From positions 15,431,295 to 15,495,294 of the forward strand of contig NC_090610.1 of assembly GCF_004359215.1 (NCBI RefSeq): 64,000 nucleotides of DNA. The letters run 5' to 3'. This DNA is from Bremia lactucae. Lineage: Eukaryota > Oomycota > Peronosporomycetes > Peronosporales > Peronosporaceae. A program made the translations under genes and the position numbers. The notes under the pieces were generated by a model. It saw only the letters and a program-made list of their open reading frames with translations. It ran no database searches and was not told where the DNA came from. This document shows, one piece after another, positions 43,601-56,000 of the stretch. Within the stretch, counting starts at the first letter, position 1; each line of letters opens with the position of its first letter.

Positions 43601-44456
43601 TGGCACAGAGTGGTTTTCAAGATTTAATAGCGGCGCAGGCATCGACTCGGACCGATCATGGGATCCAGACGTTGCTGACCCAGAGGCGTCTAACATAGGC
43701 TCTTTCATATTACTATCTATGCTCATAGCAGCCGCATTCTCCAAATGATTAGACTTCTTTCGACTAACCATTGGCGGCGGCGTCGTGTCCATTAGGCCAT
43801 ACAACAGCAGCAACGCCTCACTTAAAGCGATGCAATGGGCTTTTAGAAGTAGCCACAATATCAAACGATTTAATTTTCACTCACGTTTTATTATCCAGAT
43901 TCTTGAGCCTAACAAAACGCGAGTAAACCTCGTTGAGCTTCATGACAGTCGCCTGGGAGTCGCTATAGAATTGTGTTGCGTCTGCAGAGATCTTGCGCTT
44001 AATCTTCTCCAACACAGTTAACTACAGAGAGTGATGCAATTATTTTATTAATTTACGCTTACTAATGAGAATGGTAGATAAAACACGCACCGCATCCGTC
44101 TGTTGGGCCGTGGCCATGCTATCGATGAGACGTACGACCGTACGGCGTGTGGTCATGGAAGATGGAGCCCCATAAATTTTATTTAGTAGCTTTCCTACTA
44201 ACGTATTAATATCTCGTGGGCTGCGGTCACTTAAAGTACGGCACGCGGCGGTCGTGGAAGATGTGGGCGTAGGCTGGCGGCGGAAGTTGTCGCTGCTGCA
44301 AATGGGATCACTGGAGCCATGAGCGTGCGCTGAATTCACATCACTGCTCCCAACAGAACTGTGTCTTATTCCATTGTTTATGCAATGCTCACGCGGCGGT
44401 GGCCCCAGCCGTTCGGCGCGTCGCTTTAAGCGAGCAGATTGCCTCTCCGCATTCAT
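40643..44456 (-). CDS. GCP3: Gamma-tubulin complex component 3 (GCP3/Spc98 family)
   Basis: Sixteen exons on the minus strand, 932 aa: 44456-44091, 44021-43885, 43820-43285, 43226-43126, 43066-42861, 42794-42626, 42550-42450, 42386-42314, 42239-42033, 41968-41840, 41772-41721, 41650-41466, 41392-41291, 41224-41117, 41046-40882, 40804-40643. Introns are 58-77 nt, GT-AG, with many GTGCGT or GTAAG donors. GCP N-terminal motifs: VPEEVLMRDVFYALQ, CELGWVFRKISEYI, GLVGQSFCHVLNTELANYYR, GLRGGALASGVHSH, FVFEGEL-type RWVFEGELDD. C-terminal motifs: ILVIGKSINFIRQCC, YLLLGQGDFIQYLMDLLGPE, TGWDIFCLHYN, FSFLWRMKRIEH. With GCP2 it forms the gamma-tubulin small complex that nucleates microtubules. The first splice site is the least certain. 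Confidence 0.9.
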
Positions 44457-44544
44457 CTGCGCCGAAGCAAAATATGACAGAATGTAAGGAGGATTTTTTT
44501 GTAAATAAGGAGGAACAAAAATTTATTCCTTTTTTCTCAACTTA

Positions 44545-44935
44545 TTTGCTTTTTATAATTGTTGAGATAGTGTAATGCACTTCGGTTGGTAAACCGCTGT
44601 TACATTTCACGTTATAGGTCAACTTCCCCTTTTTTATTTAAATAGGTAATATCATCAAAATTACATTTATTATGGGTATTACGAGTTGCTGCCACCAGAT
44701 AGAGAGATCTGTAAGGTTAATATTTAAGAAAAGAAAAAGTTAAGCCCCCATTTTGATCTCAAAGTGTCTAGTGTCTTCCATAGGCTTGCGCTGCGATCAG
44801 TGAGAGTAACAAGCCTTCCTTAGGTATATAATCTCGAGCACTATTTGCCACTTGGTACTACGAACTACTGAGTCCCTTGAACTAGGATTCATCAAGCTCC
44901 ACGAGCTTGTGCGACTTACTGAGTTAGTTATGATT
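44545..44935 (+). repeat. Diverged R1-type LTR
   Basis: TGTAATGCACTTCGGTTGGTAAACCG (first part at about 44573), then GCCACCAGAT, AGGCTTGCGCTGCGATC and CTTGAACTAGGATTCATCAAG. Same order as 62154-62650 but many changes, so an old copy. About 100 bp upstream of the GCP3 start. Confidence 0.6.
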
Positions 44936-44979
44936 AAAAAACCTGTAATACTTGGGAACAACTATAGGTGTTTTGTCTC

Positions 44980-46070
44980 ACCATCGAGACAACAAGTATT
45001 AAAGGCTGATACGGAGAGGTGCAACGCGCCTATCAGGTCACACAGTGATAATGGCGTACAGCTATTCACACTTGTTAATAGTGTGACTGGCAGCGTTAAG
45101 AGTAATATTAGCCTTGAGGCTATCCCCTCGCTCGAATCACCTTCATGCGCTTTAAGCGCCTTCCTCGAAGAGATACTTCGCGGACGCGTCCACACTTTTA
45201 CGAGTTGGAGCCAGTTCTTGCCGATAGTAGAATGTGCCATGAAAATTCTGTGCAAGCTTTTACAAAGCATACACCGTTTTTCGTGAACGGCTAACGCCAT
45301 CCACGTATACCCACCTTGTTGAAAAGTGACTCTTACTTAAAGGGGGAAGGACTTGCTCGACCAGAGAACAATCTCAGCTCTTGCTAACCACGCATTGACT
45401 CTACGGTCAATGCGAAGGATATCAATGTTGCTTCAATCAGCATTGAAGTGTTCAAACTCAGTCAAAGCGGTAATGCTATTAGTGACTTTGATAACGATGC
45501 TGGAATACTCAGCATCGAAACAAAGTATGCAATGACTGGCATGTTTTCACCACCTAATCAGGCTTTTTGCACGCGATCACAATCCTTAGCGGCTCGTCAG
45601 GGTAAACGGACCCTAGAACGCTCTTATCGCCGCTCAAAATTCAGTGCAACAAGTAATTTTAGTCACTGTCTTTATGGGGGGGGCTCAACGAGAGCGTTGC
45701 CCGGATTGAAGCTGCAATTGCCATGACGTTACACGCGGAGTTTGACTTGAAGAAAAACTCTGCGCGTTAGAACGCCGGAATATTGTATTAGCTCTTCGAG
45801 CACATCGGGTTCGTCTAATAAGCCAGAATTCATGGATCTAAGCCTCGTTGAGGAAGGAGAAGAAAAGCTTTTAGCTGTGGGACAGCATAGAAACATCCGC
45901 AAATGTTATATGTACGGGAGCACTAAACACTTGCTCCCGGCTTGTTCGTTGCGCAACTTGCGCAGAGATCGAAAGAGCAATAACCCACCTCGTACCAGAA
46001 ATCTGGTACGGTGCGGAAAACGCCAATATGCAGCAGTGGCAGAGCGCCCTATGGGGCAGAACTAGGCTAT
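44980..46070 (+). pseudogene. Element G: scrambled integrase and gag fragments
   Basis: 45130-45290 reads LEEILRGRVHTFTSWSQFLP and continues to an integrase-like HRFS end; the catalytic Glu region is altered. 45320-45360 resembles the segment after the core in element C. 45832-46065 is a gag end with a damaged zinc knuckle (KCYMYGSTKHLLPAC; the second Cys is Tyr). Gag after integrase is the wrong order, so this is rearranged debris. Confidence 0.6.
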
Positions 46071-46400
46071 TTGGAACCTCTGGGAGGTAAGGGTCCACAG
46101 ATCCTAGCTCCAAACAGCTCTGTGTATAATAGCACGGGGCGTGATACAAGCCCGACTTGTTAGTCGCAAGGGCGACTGTTAAGGGCTTCGATAAGCTATG
46201 CCAAATTTAATTGGCTTAGGATCGTCTTGCAATTATGCTCGACGTCGTCTCTTTGAAGGGAATCAGCGATATGCTGTACGATCTGCCCGTTTCGTCTCAC
46301 CATCTGTTTCAGGATGGTCGGGAAGAAGACATTTTAAATGTGTTCCAAGTAATTTGAACATAGATTGCCAAAACCCGGCCGTGAATCTGGGAATTCAATC

Positions 46401-46700
46401 TTAGACCAGTTCACGGGGTAACCCATGGAGTCGAAATATCGTGTCAACAAAGACACGAGCAGAGCCTTTGGCTATGGTCGACTCCGGGACTGAATCAAGA
46501 TGTAGGATCTTGCTGAAACATTCGGCTAACACAAATATACCATTTTTATGATCGTGTTCGGGAAATCCGAAGCCGAAGTCCATCGGTACGGAACTGCCAA
46601 CACTCTGCCGAAACAGGCGGAGGGTCTAACGGATTACGGGATGAAGAACTGGGCTTCACCGTTGACACACATCGCAAGCACTATATACTTGCGGACGAAT
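46401..46700 (-). pseudogene. Element H integrase core fragment
   Basis: MDFGFGFPEHDHKNGIFVLA (first catalytic Asp block) and FVDTIFRLHGLPRELV. The frame breaks before the second Asp, which reappears near 46390-46370 as decayed sequence. Confidence 0.75.
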
Positions 46701-47091
46701 TCATACTGGCGTGGCCAGTAAAAGTCGCGACTTATCGTGAGACAACTCTTTTCAAGTCCACGAGAGCCACTTATTCGTGCATGGTGGCACTCATGTATGA
46801 TAAGCAAACGCTAATTAGTATGGGTGGGGATGACGACACGAAGTGTGTCGCCAGCAATGGTTGCGTAATATAGTAAATCATTGCGTGTAGTGTATCAATC
46901 CGTTGAGGTTCGATACAATTTCGGCAATCCTTTCAAGGATTGTTGTGATGGATTTTTAAGGTAATTCATTATTCCTTTAAGAGCCTTATCTCCTTAATAG
47001 GCATTTATAACGCCGTCAAGTAATGTTGACGACGGGACACTTATTGTTGCAACAGTGAGCTTATCCTCACTGTTCGCTTGCGCAGTCGGCT

Positions 47092-48260
47092 TTAATCGGG
47101 CCGGCGCGTAAGGGCATCAGCGACAACAATAAGTCGTTCTAGTTCATATTTCACAGAGAAGTTGTACTCCGCGAAGAAAGGCAACCATCTCGCCATTCTT
47201 TGAGAAAGGCGTGGACTGTTTACGGTCGTGCGTAAAGACGCATGGTCCGCATAAACAATTATTGGTCCGTCTCCCGAAAGATAGACCCTAAACAGATCCA
47301 GTACGAAGTTAATAACAAGGGATTCCTTGTCATGCACTGGGTAATTGCATTCGGCTGGTTGAAGCTGCCGCTACTGATTGCAGACGACGCGCTCTAAGCC
47401 GTCTGTGTCAAATTGCAATAACGCACAGCCGATTGCAAAATCGCTTCGTCAGAGACCGCATGAAATGGTCTGTTGTGGTCCACAATCGCCAGGATCGAAA
47501 ATTGTATCAAGTGTGGCTTGATGCCCTCAAAGGAACGCTGACAAGTAGCGTTGCGTGAGCGCTTAACATTTTTCTTCAACAAATACTGTCATTTTGGCAT
47601 AATTGCGGGAGTACTTGTGTAAGTACGCCGCTAAGTTGAGGAACTTTCGAAGTCCTTGACATCGAGTGGCCCAGGCCAATCGGTGATCGCCTTGATCTTT
47701 ATTAAATCAAGGCGTACATCGTGTTTACCCACGATGCATCCAAAAAGTGGTATTTCGCTTGCAGCGAATATACACTTCTTGAATTTTGCATGCAACTTAT
47801 GCTTACGCATAAGTGTGAGAATCTTTCGGATGTGGGTACGATGTACTTCAATATCCGACTTTCTGTTCATGGCTCTGCTTTGCACGAAGACGTCATCAAA
47901 ATAACTCGGTGCGAAATCACGCACCGATCTCAACAGATTGGTTACACATCTGTTGAATATTGCAGCGGCATTACTAAGCCCTGTGACATAGATAGCCATT
48001 CCCATAACATCCCGTTTGGCTTGGGGTGCTTACTGCTGTGAAAGAGATATCCTGTGCACGCATACGATCTGATAGAATCCATCCATCAAATCCATAGACG
48101 AAAAGAGAGTACTGTTTGACATACCATCAATGATTACGTATTTTCGTGGTATCGGCGGTTGAGACGGTACCATTCCAGCGCTCAATTTTTTGAACGCATG
48201 CACAATCCGCCATTCTCCCGTTGCTTTACACACACAGAAGGTCGGATAGCTATATGCCAC
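47092..48260 (-). pseudogene. Element H reverse transcriptase and RNase H
   Basis: 48260-48030 holds RT fingers (IVHAFKKLSAGMVPSQPPIP; STLFSSMDLMDGFYQI). 48005-47631 contains SYFDDVFVQSRAMNRK (catalytic Asp pair intact) and the thumb. 47582-47394 and 47337-47092 contain RNase H (VYADHASLRTTVNSPRLSQR; VVADALTRRPD). Several frame changes. Confidence 0.8.
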
Positions 48261-48789
48261 ATGGCCGCTATTAAGCGATCGGGCGTTGCCAATTAATTAT
48301 CTCCGAGGTTAACTTCGGAGGCGCTATCAGATCAAGTGTATAAGCGTCTACACTTGATCCATTGTTTAGTAAGACATTCAATGTCTCAGTTTTTTCTTTG
48401 GAACTTATTTCAAAGGTACCTGGGATGCTCTGACCACAAGTTCCTACTAACATTTTCCCGCAGATTTTTTTGGGGGCTTATATCCTCAAGCTTTATATGG
48501 GGGTATCCTTGCCAACTGTCTCTAGCTGTGGTTGCGCAACCACAGCGAGATCCTCCACGATCGACTCTTCAGTCGATCTAGGACTTTCGCAGTGTCTCTT
48601 ATAGACAGGCGTTGGACATTTTCTTGGATCTTGCTTTTCCAGCAAGCATCCTTGTTTCGTGCTTTACACTCAACTTATTCGAGTGGTCGATCTTCGACTC
48701 TGCCTGTGCACAGCCGTCGGTAGTTATGTTCATGTCACAATGGTGGACCTTTAATGCTGCCTGTGCTTGTGCACAGCCGTCGGATCCAA

Positions 48790-49457
48790 CTACACAGTGG
48801 AATGCGTTATCGCACTGAGGTCTTGTGCAGTCGTGTAAACCACTGAATCACACATGAAGCCATCCCATTCACTCGTAAGACATCCACACTTTATGGACGC
48901 TTCAAGACGTTCATCAGATGGCCATCTGATGAACAAGTGGCAGGCATCATCACGGCTTGATATTGCCAGCTTATGCATGGCTCGCACTTCTGAGCCATGG
49001 TTATCCAAGGATGACATCAAATTTGTCATCCAAATGCAGTACGATGAAATCATCATCGTACTGTTTACGCTTTAACGTGTATTGGACACCAGCTCCACGT
49101 TTCTAAACTGTTAGAGATGCGCCTGTTGCTAGGCGCACTGTCATATTCGTTAGAGGGATGTCACGCTCAATAAATTTGAGTCTACGATCTTCTAGCGATT
49201 GGCATCAATTGACGCCCCACAATTTAGTAAGGACTTTAGAGGCAATTTATTTTTAACTATAATTAGGGTATGAGGTTAACATCATCATCTGGGGCAGTTA
49301 CCCACAAAGTTTGTGTGTTAGGAGCAACTTTTGTCAAAAGGCCTCCAAATTCTTTTAACGTTGCTGTATCAGTAGGGCACTTCGCACCTACTGAACCCGG
49401 CCTTTTTTTCAACGATCGCCTCGCCGTTGCAATTTCGTAACAGCGTCGGATCCACAA
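48790..49457 (-). pseudogene. Element H protease with altered active site
   Basis: 49457-49263 gives EFGGLLTKVAPNTQTLWVTA. The active site at about 49224-49207 reads NCGAS, with the catalytic Asp replaced by Asn (49222-49224). The C-terminal part is near 49056. The same substitution occurs in element C at 56234-56236. Confidence 0.75.
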
Positions 49458-49519
49458 CCTCCGTTGTTCCTAGCGAGAGGTCAGTCTTCTCGCTCAGTAA
49501 TTTAAGGCACTGGCCGTGG

Positions 49520-50560
49520 GGCACCACAATCGTAGGCGTGGTGGCCTGTCATTTGACAACGATTACATTTTGCAATCGCTTGTAACTTTAAAAGCGAGGT
49601 TTCTCGCTTTCTACAAACGAGAGATCCATGGGTTCTGGGCCTTCGTTTTCCTGTCGTTTCGGTTGACGATATGCACCCGAGTGGATGAAAACCTGTTTCA
49701 TGCTGAAGTTTTGCGATTCCGCTTTAGCGATCGCTTGTTCGAGCGACTCTAATTCTAGCCGGAACAGATGGGACTTAAAACACAGCTACCTGTGTTTTTT
49801 TCATCAATTGGATGACTACCGATACAACTGACCAGGTATCGTGTATGTTGGGCATAAGCGTGAAGGTCATGCTTGCCATGCATCGAATCCAGGAGCTCGG
49901 CTCGAGCCCTGAATTCGGCACGTGGCATCTCAAATGTTTGCCTGAGCCGGGTGTTAAAGACATCTCGACCCAAAACTAAAAGGTCGTCAAGCTTGAGCCT
50001 CAAGGCCCAAGATTTGGCACGTCCGGCTAAGTTGGATATGCCAAATTTTACTTTCGTCGCATCATCATTGATGCGGCGAGCTTAAATGGCGTCGTCTAAT
50101 GCGACGAATAATTTTAAAAGGAAGCCGCCCTTAGCTGCCTTAGATTTAGTGATTTCTATCTTTAAGCTTTCGGGTTGATGCGGGGGCGTCGGTCCGCTAG
50201 CATCATGTAAATGCTGCTGTCACAACAGTTCCAACTGTTGAGCACCCTGTATTCTTAACACCTCTGCGTATTGAGAGCCTTGCTGGTGAAGCAAGGCTAC
50301 TTTCTCTCGGGCCTCGTCGAGTTCGTGTTGTATGAACTCGGCTATAGTCGCATGTTGCTCATCTCTTTGCAGAGTGAACAACATGGCGCTAACGGCTGGC
50401 CCGCCTACGGCCGAGCTCATGTGTCCGACCGCCCTCCATTCAAGGTCACTCAAATGAGTAAACTTTTCGTGTGTTGCGTGATAGCGTTCTTGAGGGGCTA
50501 GAAAGCGCCTTCTTCATCCAACATGTCCATGTTGGATGGAACGTCCATAGGCAACTACGA
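49520..50560 (-). pseudogene. Element H gag and zinc knuckle
   Basis: MDMLDEEGAF at 50538 ends at a stop; the frame shifts into a continuous N-terminus ending in MSSAVGGPAVSAML (50453-50220) and coiled coil EFIQHELDEAREKVALLHQQ. The capsid appears at 50003-49755 in two frames. The zinc knuckle at 49585-49520 is intact: KCNRCQMTGHHAYDC (CX2CX4HX4C). Confidence 0.8.
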
Positions 50561-50829
50561 TGTTCAATCCGACATCCGACGAGGAGTTATATAACCCAAG
50601 CTCGTCATTCAAGGAACATTCACCTGTCACTTCACGTGCATCTGGGAAATTACGCCCTTCATGACTCGGCCCTAGGCCCACTATGATTTCAGCGTTCAGT
50701 GATTTGTTTTCACAACGAGTGGAGTACGTGACGTTCCTTTAAGATCACTCGGATCCATCCTTTTCTTAGTAAAGGAATATCAAGACGCAGTGTGTCAAAA
50801 TCCGTTGCACAGTGGCCTTTACCATAGAA

Positions 50830-52050
50830 ACAGTAAGTCGTCACTGACGACTTCTTGCGTGCTAAACACGAGGTGGTACGAGAAAGTAAATCTCTCCATT
50901 CGACAACGGTGCCTTGTGTCAAAAAGGCAAATGGTAAATGGCGTATTGTTCATGCTAACTATAGATGATACGGATGTGTTTGTGTATTTTCCAGTATATG
51001 CTGGGATTTACAATGTACAGTGCGCTCGACTTAGTAGATTGTTGTTATCAGTTGCTAATGCTAGCTAGTGAAATCCGGCTTACAGCGGTTAGCATCAAGT
51101 GGCATTCTATAGGAGTGGTTGGTATACCACAAGGGCTTTCCAATGCCACGGCTACTTTTAATTTTCTAGTGACGGAACTGTTTCGTTCTCATCGAGGTTA
51201 TGCACAGAATTACTTTGATGACATTTTTTCCATAGTCGTGCACATCAGGGTCGGTCGGATGTGGAAACCACATCGTCTATATGGGAGCCGTGCTCGAGGG
51301 CATGCGCCAAACAAATGCATCTTCGGTGCTAAAGAAGTTCCCTATTTAGGATGCTTCATTGGAAAGCGAGGCCTTAAAGCAGATCCTGCTAAGGTTAAAG
51401 CCACAGGATGATCCTTCCAAGGTTTAAGTTATAGTTGATAGGCCAGTCTCTAGAACCCGAAAGGATTTGCTTAAGTGGCTAGACCTAGCCAACTACTTGC
51501 ACAAGTACAGCGAACATTACGCTGATATGGCTCGGCCATTATCCAATCTTCTTAAAAAGGCTACGTGCTGGACAAGCACCGAATGTGACCCTTTTCTAAA
51601 GTAGTTGAGGATAGTATCACCCATGCTCCGATTTTGGCTCTGCCAAACCTAAATTTTACTGTCGTATGAATCGTCTGTGACGCATCTGATATTGCCATCG
51701 GTAGTGCTCTGTTATAAGTGTGAAGACGGACATGAACGCGTAATTGAGTTCGAGCCTAGGCAGCCAAAAGCTGCAGAGTACAACCATCCTATTCATGACA
51801 GAGCTACTTGCGATGAAGAATGCTCTGTCAAATTCAGAGTTTGGCTCTAAGCCTTCTTGCTAAAGGCGCATCTGCAACAGTTAATAAACGTGCAGTTGGA
51901 AATTTATACACGTTTAAGGTCAAACAGTACAATGACAATTTTCATTGTACTGGATTTAAATGTCAATTTGATGTCATACCATGGCTCAGAAAGTACGACC
52001 CTATGACACACTTTTGCAAGTTGACGTACAATTGGGCGTCCTTTAGAGTA
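50830..52050 (+). pseudogene. Element I: plus-strand RT, RNase H start and protease fragments
   Basis: 50880-50960 gives RT fingers (VKKANGKWRIVHA). 50965-51411 holds the RT palm with GIPQGLSNATATFNFL and NYFDDIFSIV, then GCFIGKRGLKADPAKVKA. 51440-51560 continues RNase H (ANYLHKYSEHYADMARPLSN). From 51835 a protease end (ASATVNKRAVGNLYTFKVKQ; FDVIPWLRKYDP) appears after RNase H, which is the wrong order, so a junction lies near 51800. Confidence 0.65.
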
Positions 52051-52074
52051 TGCAACACAGCGTCTAAATGACGC

Positions 52075-53640
52075 TTGTGTTGCGGTCAGCCCGTCCTCGG
52101 CCCTACTATGCACGAATGCATCGTCAAAGTAATGGGGCGTGTCGGCACGGTGCTGACACATCACGTGAGCCACCACTCGGTTGAATTTCGCTGGTGTGTC
52201 TTTCATACTTTGGGGCATCATAAGCCACTCCCAAAGCATACCGCTTGCTTACAGCTGTTTTGGCCACATCGGACTCTCTCATGAGTACCTGATAGTAGAC
52301 ATCTTTCAAATCCAACGCGGAAAAGATAGTTGACTTTCCCATGGAGTTCAACAACATCTTCCGCAAGATTAACGTTTGCACCGGCATGGACGCCGTGTTC
52401 AGCTATCTGTAAGCATGAACCACGCACCATTCACCATTCACCTGCGGCTTTACGCACACAAAAGGTCGGGCTGCAGTGAGGCGACTTGCTCTCACGAACA
52501 TGTCCTGCCTTGGCTCGCTTGTCGAAGAGCTCATCGATCTATCGACATGTTCTTTCGGCAGCGGTAATTACCTAGTCACACAATAATTGGTGCCAGGCTT
52601 TAAATTAATTTCGTGTCCGATGCCCCTATCTGCTGGTAGGCTGCTCGGCACTTCTTCTGGGACCACAACGCGATTTTCCACAGAACTTCAAGAATGGACT
52701 GTCTCTTAAAGCATCCCAACCTTGAGCAGCGAACCGTGTCTTTCTATCCGTTTCTAGGACGCTTTCGTCCATTGTGGACGACGAGCAACAATCTACCAAA
52801 TTCTCTTCTGTATTTGGTGTGACTATTTTGTGGATCTTTCGTTCCTTTAATTCGGCAAGGAGCAGATCCCACGACATCTTCGGGAGGTTTACCATCCCTT
52901 CGGCAGATCTTAAGACATGCTTGAGCATCTTGAATGAGAATACCTCCGCTAAATTGTCTTTGACGGTCTCGAACACCTCGTTCGAAGGCCCGTCAGGATG
53001 GCAGACAAGAAGAGGCGAACGTTCGTTTAGCGAACGGCGCGCTGGTCAAGCAAACGGCGCGCTCGTAAAATGAGAGGAGAGTTCAAGTAGAACTCGCCTC
53101 AAGCTTTAGTAACTTCTCTTGTAAAAAGATGCATACAGTGCTGGGTATGGAGAGTCCGTATGACCTCATCCTAGGCATGACATGGTTGGTAAAACACCAC
53201 TAATGGATACACTGGCGTACACGCACAATTGCTAACTCCACGCAGGACACCGGAAAGGATGTGCTCCTGCGATAGGCATATGCAACTGATGTCGCGTCAG
53301 ACGCAGTTGAGGGCGCGTCGACGAGATCTCAAACGTCACCATGCCCTACCCAGGGCCTAAAGCCTGGTGTAGCAGAAAGTGTACCGACAGGAAGTCAGGT
53401 GACAGGAAGTCAGGTGACACAAGTCCTACCCAGCTTGGAGAGACTGGTGTAGTATAAGAAGGATGACAAGTAGTAATGTGTCCGAATGTCCTGCACAGAC
53501 CCGAAAGCCTGTGGCAGCAGACAGCGAGCTGACAGAAAGTCAAGCGTCGCATAAACCGGCACAGTGTCTGGAGCATGGTGCGGTTGGAAGGAGTGCGTTA
53601 GCCAGAAGAGCAACGGCACCCGCCTCCCAGATCATCTGCT
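52075..53640. pseudogene. Inverted mosaic of an E-type Gypsy element
   Basis: Minus strand: RT (52387-52124, FSALDLKDVYYQVLMRESDV; catalytic box HYFDDAFVHSRAEDG near 52190) and linker (52976-52626, MSWDLLLAELKERKIHKIV). Plus strand from about 53000: protease C-terminus YDLILGMTWLVKHH (53155-53200) and downstream sequence to 53640 that parallels 16880-17460. The strand switch near 52990 marks an inversion breakpoint. Confidence 0.65.
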
Positions 53641-53750
53641 GCTTTACTGTCAATTGCCTCCTTTTTTGCAGCATGATCGTTAGAAAAGTTGTAGACATCT
53701 TTGCAAATATACTTCTTTCAGCTCTTAGGCGTTATAGCCTTAATTCTCTT

Positions 53751-54262
53751 TGTAACAGGCTAAAGTGCACACCCGTTAAGTACACTTGACGGGAAGTCAA
53801 TTACTTAATGTGAAGTACTTTGACCTGCCACTAGGGTAAGGATCACATAGTGGCCCACCCTTGTGTATGTGATGTACATAGGTATATTCACATTGAAAGG
53901 GATGACGTCTAGTGTCATCCGCGAGCAGAGGTATTTGGAACAATACGCTCGCCACGTAGGGATACACATCTATTGATGGCGTGTATGCATTGATTAAAAA
54001 GTTTTATATTTAATTCGATTAGATATAATTTGTCTTAAAAGTACTTGCTACATAAAAGTGCGCATGTGAAGCCGGGTGACCGCTTCCGCGGTGACACTTG
54101 TTCTTAGGTAAAAGTTCGTTGTGTGAGGTCGCTTTAGGCGCCCACTAACTACCTTACTACACGTGAGAGAAGACGATCAAACTGCTTCCTCGCTGTGCTT
54201 AAAAGGTGTGTGGCTTGTAGGGCGAGGCAGCTTTTAAAGCGCCCGCATTCACCCTTGGAGGT
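53751..54262 (+). repeat. R4-like LTR (diverged subtype)
   Basis: TGTAACAGGCTAAAGTGCAC... shares order and blocks with R4 (GGGATGACGTCTAGTGTCATCC, AATACGCTCGCCA, GGCGCCCAC) and is closest to the fragment at 16485-16660. Its end (from about 54220) is altered, and no target duplication is visible. Confidence 0.65.
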
Positions 54263-54429
54263 GCGAGACAATGTTGTCGTATTTGCTCCCCCAGGATGAC
54301 TAAATTCATAATGATTTCCGCAAGCCTTCGGTTTTGAAGTGTGCTACGTGAAGGATGCGCCAAACGGATAACAAATTCCCAATGAGGGGGACAAATTGGC
54401 TTCGAAGTCGATAAAACAAGGCTGCACTT

Positions 54430-54867
54430 TGTATAACGGGAGGTCCCGTTACATAGTTTTATTTCCGATAAGAGAAATAATAATTACTTCTTTTCCTATG
54501 AAAGGAAATAAAAAAGAAGCACAAAATTAGATCTTAATTTTGACTGAAATAGTTCCAATATTACCAAATTTGGTAATATGGATGCAGTAAGATATTAGCT
54601 CCATTGATTGGTTATTTTAAGTCTAAAGCGACCTCGCCAATCGTTATAAGATACGATTGTGCGGTGCACATGGAGGCGCTATACTTAGTTAGACATCAAT
54701 AAATAAGTTTACTAGTAGATAGAAGATCGTTACGTAAGAAGCTAATTATTTATATAATACAATTTTACTTTTCCCTAATTATAATCCTTTGAATTACCTT
54801 TAGTAGCTAAAGACCCTTAGCTACTTAGAATCCTTCCTCTGTGCCCAGTGAAAAAAGCGCCGTTATA
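54430..54867 (+). repeat. Element C 5' LTR (R3 type, 438 bp)
   Basis: Starts TGTATAACGGGAGG and ends GCCGTTATA two bases before the PBS. Aligned with 61369-61612 over the first half. Confidence 0.8.
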
Positions 54868-54909
54868 CCTGGTAGCACTTCGTAGTCCGTTCAACGACCT
54901 AACCACATT

Positions 54910-55925
54910 CCATCCAACATGGACATATTGGATGAAGAAGGAGGTGAGCTTTCCAGCCCCTACAGAAGGCTTTCACGTCACGAGTGAAGGGCTTTCTTTT
55001 TTGATTGACCTTGAATGGTAAGCGTTCGAGCAAACGAGTTCGACCTTAGGCGGGCCAACTGTTGGCGCCATGCTGTACACTCTCGGAAGAGATTAACAGC
55101 GTGCGGCCATAGCCGAGTTCACAAAAAAACGAACTCGACGGGGCCCGAGAGAAAGTAGCCTTGCTTCACCAGCAAGGCTCTCAATACGCAGAGGTGCTAA
55201 GAAATACAGGGTGCTAAACAGTTGGGACTGTTGAGACAGCAGCATTTACATAGTGCTTGCGGATCGACGCTTCCGCGTCGACCCAAACTCTTCAAGGTCG
55301 AAATCTTTAGGTTTTAAGGCAGTCGAAGGCGACTCCCTTTTAAGATGGTTCGTCGAATTAGACGGCGCCATAGAAAGTCGCCGTATCAATGATGATGGAC
55401 GATAGTGAAATTTGGCATGTCAAACTTAGCCGGACGTGCCAAATCTTGGGCCTTGAGGCTCAAGCTTCACGACGCATTAGTCGTTGGGTCGTTTGAGGTC
55501 TTTAAGACCCGGCTCATACAAACATTTGAGCCGCTACGTGCCGAATTCAGGGCTCGAGCCGAGCTCCTGGATTTGAAGCATGGCAAGCATGACCTTCACG
55601 CTTATGCCCAACATACACGATACCTGGTCAGTTGTATCGTTAGTCATCCAATTGATGAAAAAACACAGGTAGCTGTGTTTTAAGTCCCATCTGTTCCAGC
55701 TAGAATTAGAGTCGCTCGAACAAGCGATCGCTAAAGCGGAATCGGAGAGCTTCAGCATGTAACAGGTTTTCGTCCACTCGGGTGCATATCGTTAACCGAA
55801 ACGACAGGAAAACGAAGGCCCAGAACCCATGGATCTCTCGTATGTAGAAAGCGAGAAACCTCGCTCTTCAAGTTACAAGCGATTGCAAAATGTAATCGTT
55901 GTCAAATGACGGACCACTACGCCTA
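54910..55925 (+). pseudogene. Element C gag
   Basis: MDILDEEGGELSSPYRRLSR begins near 54922 and stops; gag coiled coil and capsid follow in other frames. 55405-55683 gives GRAKSWALRLKLHD and EFRARAELLDLKHGKHDLHA. The zinc knuckle (about 55880-55920) has lost its last Cys (KCNRCQMTDHYAYER). Confidence 0.75.
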
Positions 55926-56000
55926 CGAGCGTGGTGCCCCACGGCCAGTGCCTAAAATTACTGAGCGAGATGACTGATCTCTCGCTAGGAACAACGGAGG

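Larger units (their letters stand above)
46200..50560 (-). mobile_element. Element H: Gypsy copy, inverted sister of element C
   Basis: Minus-strand gag (50560-49755), zinc knuckle (49585-49520), protease (49457-48900), linker, RT (48260-47640), RNase H (47582-47092), integrase core (46700-46401). No LTR remains at either end. It aligns in opposite orientation to 54900-58900 and shares an unusual protease mutation with it. Confidence 0.85.

Noticed and set aside
53463..53789. 108-codon plus-strand ORF
   Set aside because: Spans the end of the E-type mosaic and the start of an R4-like LTR; no motif.
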